7,460 nt of DNA, from assembly GCA_030690855.1 (NCBI GenBank), contig JAUYFR010000287.1, positions 1 to 7,460 on the forward strand, written 5' to 3'. Origin of the DNA: Gallionellaceae bacterium (GTDB lineage: Bacteria > Pseudomonadota > Gammaproteobacteria > Burkholderiales > Gallionellaceae). Shown here one piece after another: positions 5,764 through 7,460 of this stretch. The translations under genes and the position numbers were made by a program. A model generated the notes under the pieces. That model searched no databases and had not been told where the DNA came from. It was given only the letters and a program-made list of their open reading frames with translations. Numbering within the stretch: the stretch's first letter is position 1; each line of letters starts with the position of its first letter.

Positions 5764-5833
5764 CGTCACACCGGCGCAGGCTGGTGTCCAGTAAATTTAA
5801 AACGCTGGATGCCAGATCAAGTCTGGCATGACG
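5764..5833. repeat. 70-bp composite palindromic intergenic repeat
   Basis: The element is bounded by CGTCA (5764-5768) and TGACG (5829-5833) and holds two hairpins. The left pairs 5768-5775 with 5780-5787 (one G-U) over a GCAG loop. The right pairs ATGCCAGA (5809-5816) with TCTGGCAT (5822-5829) over TCAAG. Between them TCCAG (5787-5791) faces CTGGA (5805-5809) around an AT-rich centre, so the whole can fold as a cruciform. Its look (GTCATGCCAGACTTG, CAGCCTGCGCCGGTGT on the minus strand) is that of a family of dispersed palindromes I know from proteobacterial genomes. It begins one base after the srkA stop and may protect or terminate that transcript. Confidence 0.8.
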
Positions 5834-5834
5834 G

Positions 5835-6815
5835 CTAGTTTTGCCATAACGGCGGCTCTTCCATCAGTGCGATCTGTTCTCTTAATTCGAGAATGCGGTT
5901 CTGCCAATAAATTTGCGTATTGAACCAAGGGAAGGCTTGCTTGAACGCGCTGTCATCCCAACGTCGTGCGAGCCAAGCTGAGTAATGAATCAAGCGCAGA
6001 GTGCGGAGCGCTTCGATAAGATGTAATTCACGCACATCAAATTCGCAAAAGTCCTCATAACCCGCGAGCACGTCGCCCATTTGCCGCACACGGTCTTCGC
6101 GCTCACCGGAGAGGAGCATCCATAAATCTTGCACGGCTGGCCCCGTTCGGCTGTCGTCAAAATCAACAAAATGAGGGCCTTCGTCTGTCCACAACACATT
6201 ACCTGCGTGGCAGTCGCCATGCAATCGCAGTTGCTTCACATTCCCGGCACGCTCAAAGCAATGTTGTACGCCGTCGAGTGCCTGCTGCACCACACTACGA
6301 TAGGCGGCATCAATGTCTGCTGGAATGAAATTATTGGCAAACAAAAAATCGCGTGACTCAAAACCAAATGACTGAATATCGAGCGTTGGGCGACACTGAA
6401 AATTACTCAGCGCACCCACGGCATGAATGCGCCCCAGAAAGCGCCCTAGCCATTCCAGCGTATCGCGGTTTTCTAACTCAGGGGCGCGCCCACCATGCTT
6501 GGCAAACACTGAAAAGCGAAATCCTTCGAAGTGATGCAAAGTTTTACCGTCAATAGTCGATGCGGGCACCACGGGAATTTCTCGCTCGACCAGCTCTTGC
6601 ACAAAAGCATGCTCTTCGAGAATGGCATCATCGCTCCAACGTGCCGGACGATAAAATTTTGCCACCAGCGGCGCACCCTCATCCATGCCTACTTGATACA
6701 CCCGATTTTCGTAACTATTAAGTGCAAGCAAACGGCCATCGCAACGCAGGCCGATGCTTTCCAGCGCATTCAAAACACTATCGGGAGTAAGTGAGGAATA
6801 GGACAAGGTTTCCAT
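5835..6815 (-). CDS. srkA: Stress response kinase A (SrkA/YihE), serine/threonine protein kinase
   Basis: The 326-residue protein aligns along its whole length with E. coli SrkA (YihE, 328 residues), a cytoplasmic Ser/Thr kinase of the aminoglycoside-phosphotransferase/choline-kinase fold that protects against stress-induced death, reported there to counter MazEF-linked killing. The N-lobe has LNSYENRVYQ (32-41) and the ATP-site lysine in VAKFYRPARW (K53). The catalytic loop is LRLHGDCHAGNVLW (196-209), with D201 as probable base and N206 binding metal. The metal-binding VDFDD (217-221) takes the place of DFG. GPAVQDLWMLLSGE and EALRTLRLIHYSAWLARRW are also family signatures. All catalytic residues are present. 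The gene starts 12 bases after the DUF1415 stop, with AGGG just upstream of the ATG, so the two are likely one operon. Whether its role here relates to the nearby toxin-antitoxin pair is speculation. Confidence 0.95.
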   Translation of the reverse strand: METLSYSSLTPDSVLNALESIGLRCDGRLLALNSYENRVYQVGMDEGAPLVAKFYRPARWSDDAILEEHAFVQELVEREIPVVPASTIDGKTLHHFEGFRFSVFAKHGGRAPELENRDTLEWLGRFLGRIHAVGALSNFQCRPTLDIQSFGFESRDFLFANNFIPADIDAAYRSVVQQALDGVQHCFERAGNVKQLRLHGDCHAGNVLWTDEGPHFVDFDDSRTGPAVQDLWMLLSGEREDRVRQMGDVLAGYEDFCEFDVRELHLIEALRTLRLIHYSAWLARRWDDSAFKQAFPWFNTQIYWQNRILELREQIALMEEPPLWQN

Positions 6816-6827
6816 CGAACGCCCTAG

Positions 6828-7400
6828 TTACTTTTTGTCTCGCTGTACTTCAGCCAAACCCAGCGCATTCCAACCTTCATGTCCCAATTTTTGCATGGTC
6901 TCGATATTTTTTTCGAAGATCATTTCTGCTTCAGGGAAGGCGGCTACCGCTTCATCTATGCTGGCTTCGCGCAGTAAATGCAAAGTCGGATAGGGTGAGC
7001 GATTGGTGTAATTAGTGATGTCATTGAACTCGGTGTCAGCGAATTGATATTGCGGGTGCATGCTGGCCACTTGCAGCTCACCATCCAGCTCAACATCTTC
7101 CAGCGCGGCATCAACTACTTCTAAAAAATCGTTGTAATCGAGGAAGTCAGTCAGCACATGAGGGTGAATCAACAGTGTGGTTTCAATCTTCTCCGGCTTG
7201 CTTTCTGCCAATACTTCAAACTCGTGCAGCACATCCTTTAACAAATCCTCCGGAGTGCTCGCACTGCTCACCACATAGCGAATTTGTTTTTTGACGTGTA
7301 CCGCTTTGGCAAAGGGACAAAGATTTAAGCCGATCACTGCTTTTTCCAACCAAAGCTGGGTAGCGGCAATGGCTTCTTCCTTGCTGATATTAATATTCAT
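6828..7400 (-). CDS. DUF1415 family protein
   Basis: A 190-residue soluble protein of the DUF1415 family, whose function is unknown. Recognisable blocks are AIAATQLWLEKAVIGLNLCPF (11-30, with the conserved N-LCPF and cysteine C28), ETTLLIHPHVL (73-83), LQVASMHPQYQF (109-120) and NYTNRSPYPTLHLLRE (130-145). It closes with GHEGWNALG (173-181). The invariant cysteine, histidines and the HPxxQF and NRSPYP blocks suggest a binding or active site, but no reaction can be named. The ATG at 7400 has a good GGGGA about 6-7 bases upstream on the minus strand. It is the first visible gene of the leftward operon with srkA. A REP-like hairpin lies 29 bases upstream of the start codon. Confidence 0.92.
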   Translation of the reverse strand: MNINISKEEAIAATQLWLEKAVIGLNLCPFAKAVHVKKQIRYVVSSASTPEDLLKDVLHEFEVLAESKPEKIETTLLIHPHVLTDFLDYNDFLEVVDAALEDVELDGELQVASMHPQYQFADTEFNDITNYTNRSPYPTLHLLREASIDEAVAAFPEAEMIFEKNIETMQKLGHEGWNALGLAEVQRDKK

Positions 7401-7428
7401 TTATTTTCCCCAATCTAGCCTGTCATTT

Positions 7429-7450
7429 GTAGGTCGGGATTCATCCCGAC
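7429..7450 (+). repeat. REP-like hairpin with GTAG head
   Basis: GTAG (7429-7432) is followed by GTCGGGAT (7433-7440), a TC loop and ATCCCGAC (7443-7450), a perfect 8-bp inverted repeat. A 5' tetranucleotide next to a short GC-rich hairpin is the layout of REP sequences mobilised by REP-associated tyrosine transposases (RAYT, TnpA-REP), and GTAG/GGAG heads are common among them. No RAYT gene is visible. The copy lies between the start of the DUF1415 gene and the window edge; a partner in inverted orientation could lie outside. Confidence 0.75.
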
Positions 7451-7460
7451 GGTACTCACG

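Noticed and set aside
6531..6794. 87-codon plus-strand frame opposite srkA
   Set aside because: It is a shadow of the well-conserved srkA coding sequence, with no start signal or family match.
1..7460. CRISPR arrays, tRNA or rRNA genes, riboswitches
   Set aside because: No evenly spaced direct repeats, cloverleaf, rRNA segment or long structured leader was seen.

Overview
The window looks like chromosomal DNA of a Pseudomonadota bacterium, probably a gamma- or betaproteobacterium. The evidence is the gene set: a CPA2-type K+/H+ antiporter, a RelA-type ppGpp synthetase with the EFDD signature, YajD, YchJ, SrkA and a DUF1415 protein. Short palindromic repeats are scattered between the genes, and one lies inside a gene. 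The genus cannot be told from the sequence alone.

Left part (1-3349, + strand): the 3' end of a KefB/YbaL-like cation:proton antiporter runs off the left edge and is followed 11 bases later by relA. The RelA protein is unusual in two ways. About 32 extra residues sit inside the synthetase domain and are encoded by DNA with several nested inverted repeats, which looks like an in-frame palindromic insertion element. The protein also stops where the C-terminal ACT/RRM domain should begin.

Middle (3350-4447, + strand): a toxin-first HigB/HigA-type toxin-antitoxin pair (125 and 111 residues, overlapping by 17 bases) is read from a promoter that overlaps a TATACC/GGTATA operator-like palindrome. 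A perfect 14-bp inverted repeat brackets the pair. Its left arm starts 2 bases after the truncated relA, which suggests that the module and the loss of the relA 3' end belong to one rearrangement.

Right part (4448-5403, + strand): yajD (HNH nuclease family), a two-helix small membrane protein, and a helix-hairpin-helix 'pathogenicity locus/mitomycin resistance' family protein lie close together. The last one overlaps the convergent ychJ by 50 bases.

Far right (5354-7400, - strand): DUF1415 protein, then srkA (12-base gap, likely one operon), then a 70-bp composite palindromic repeat starting one base after the srkA stop, then ychJ. Upstream of the DUF1415 gene, at the window edge, is a GTAG-headed REP-like hairpin. 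The main themes are stress physiology (ppGpp, SrkA, toxin-antitoxin) and a chromosome carrying at least three different palindromic repeat types.
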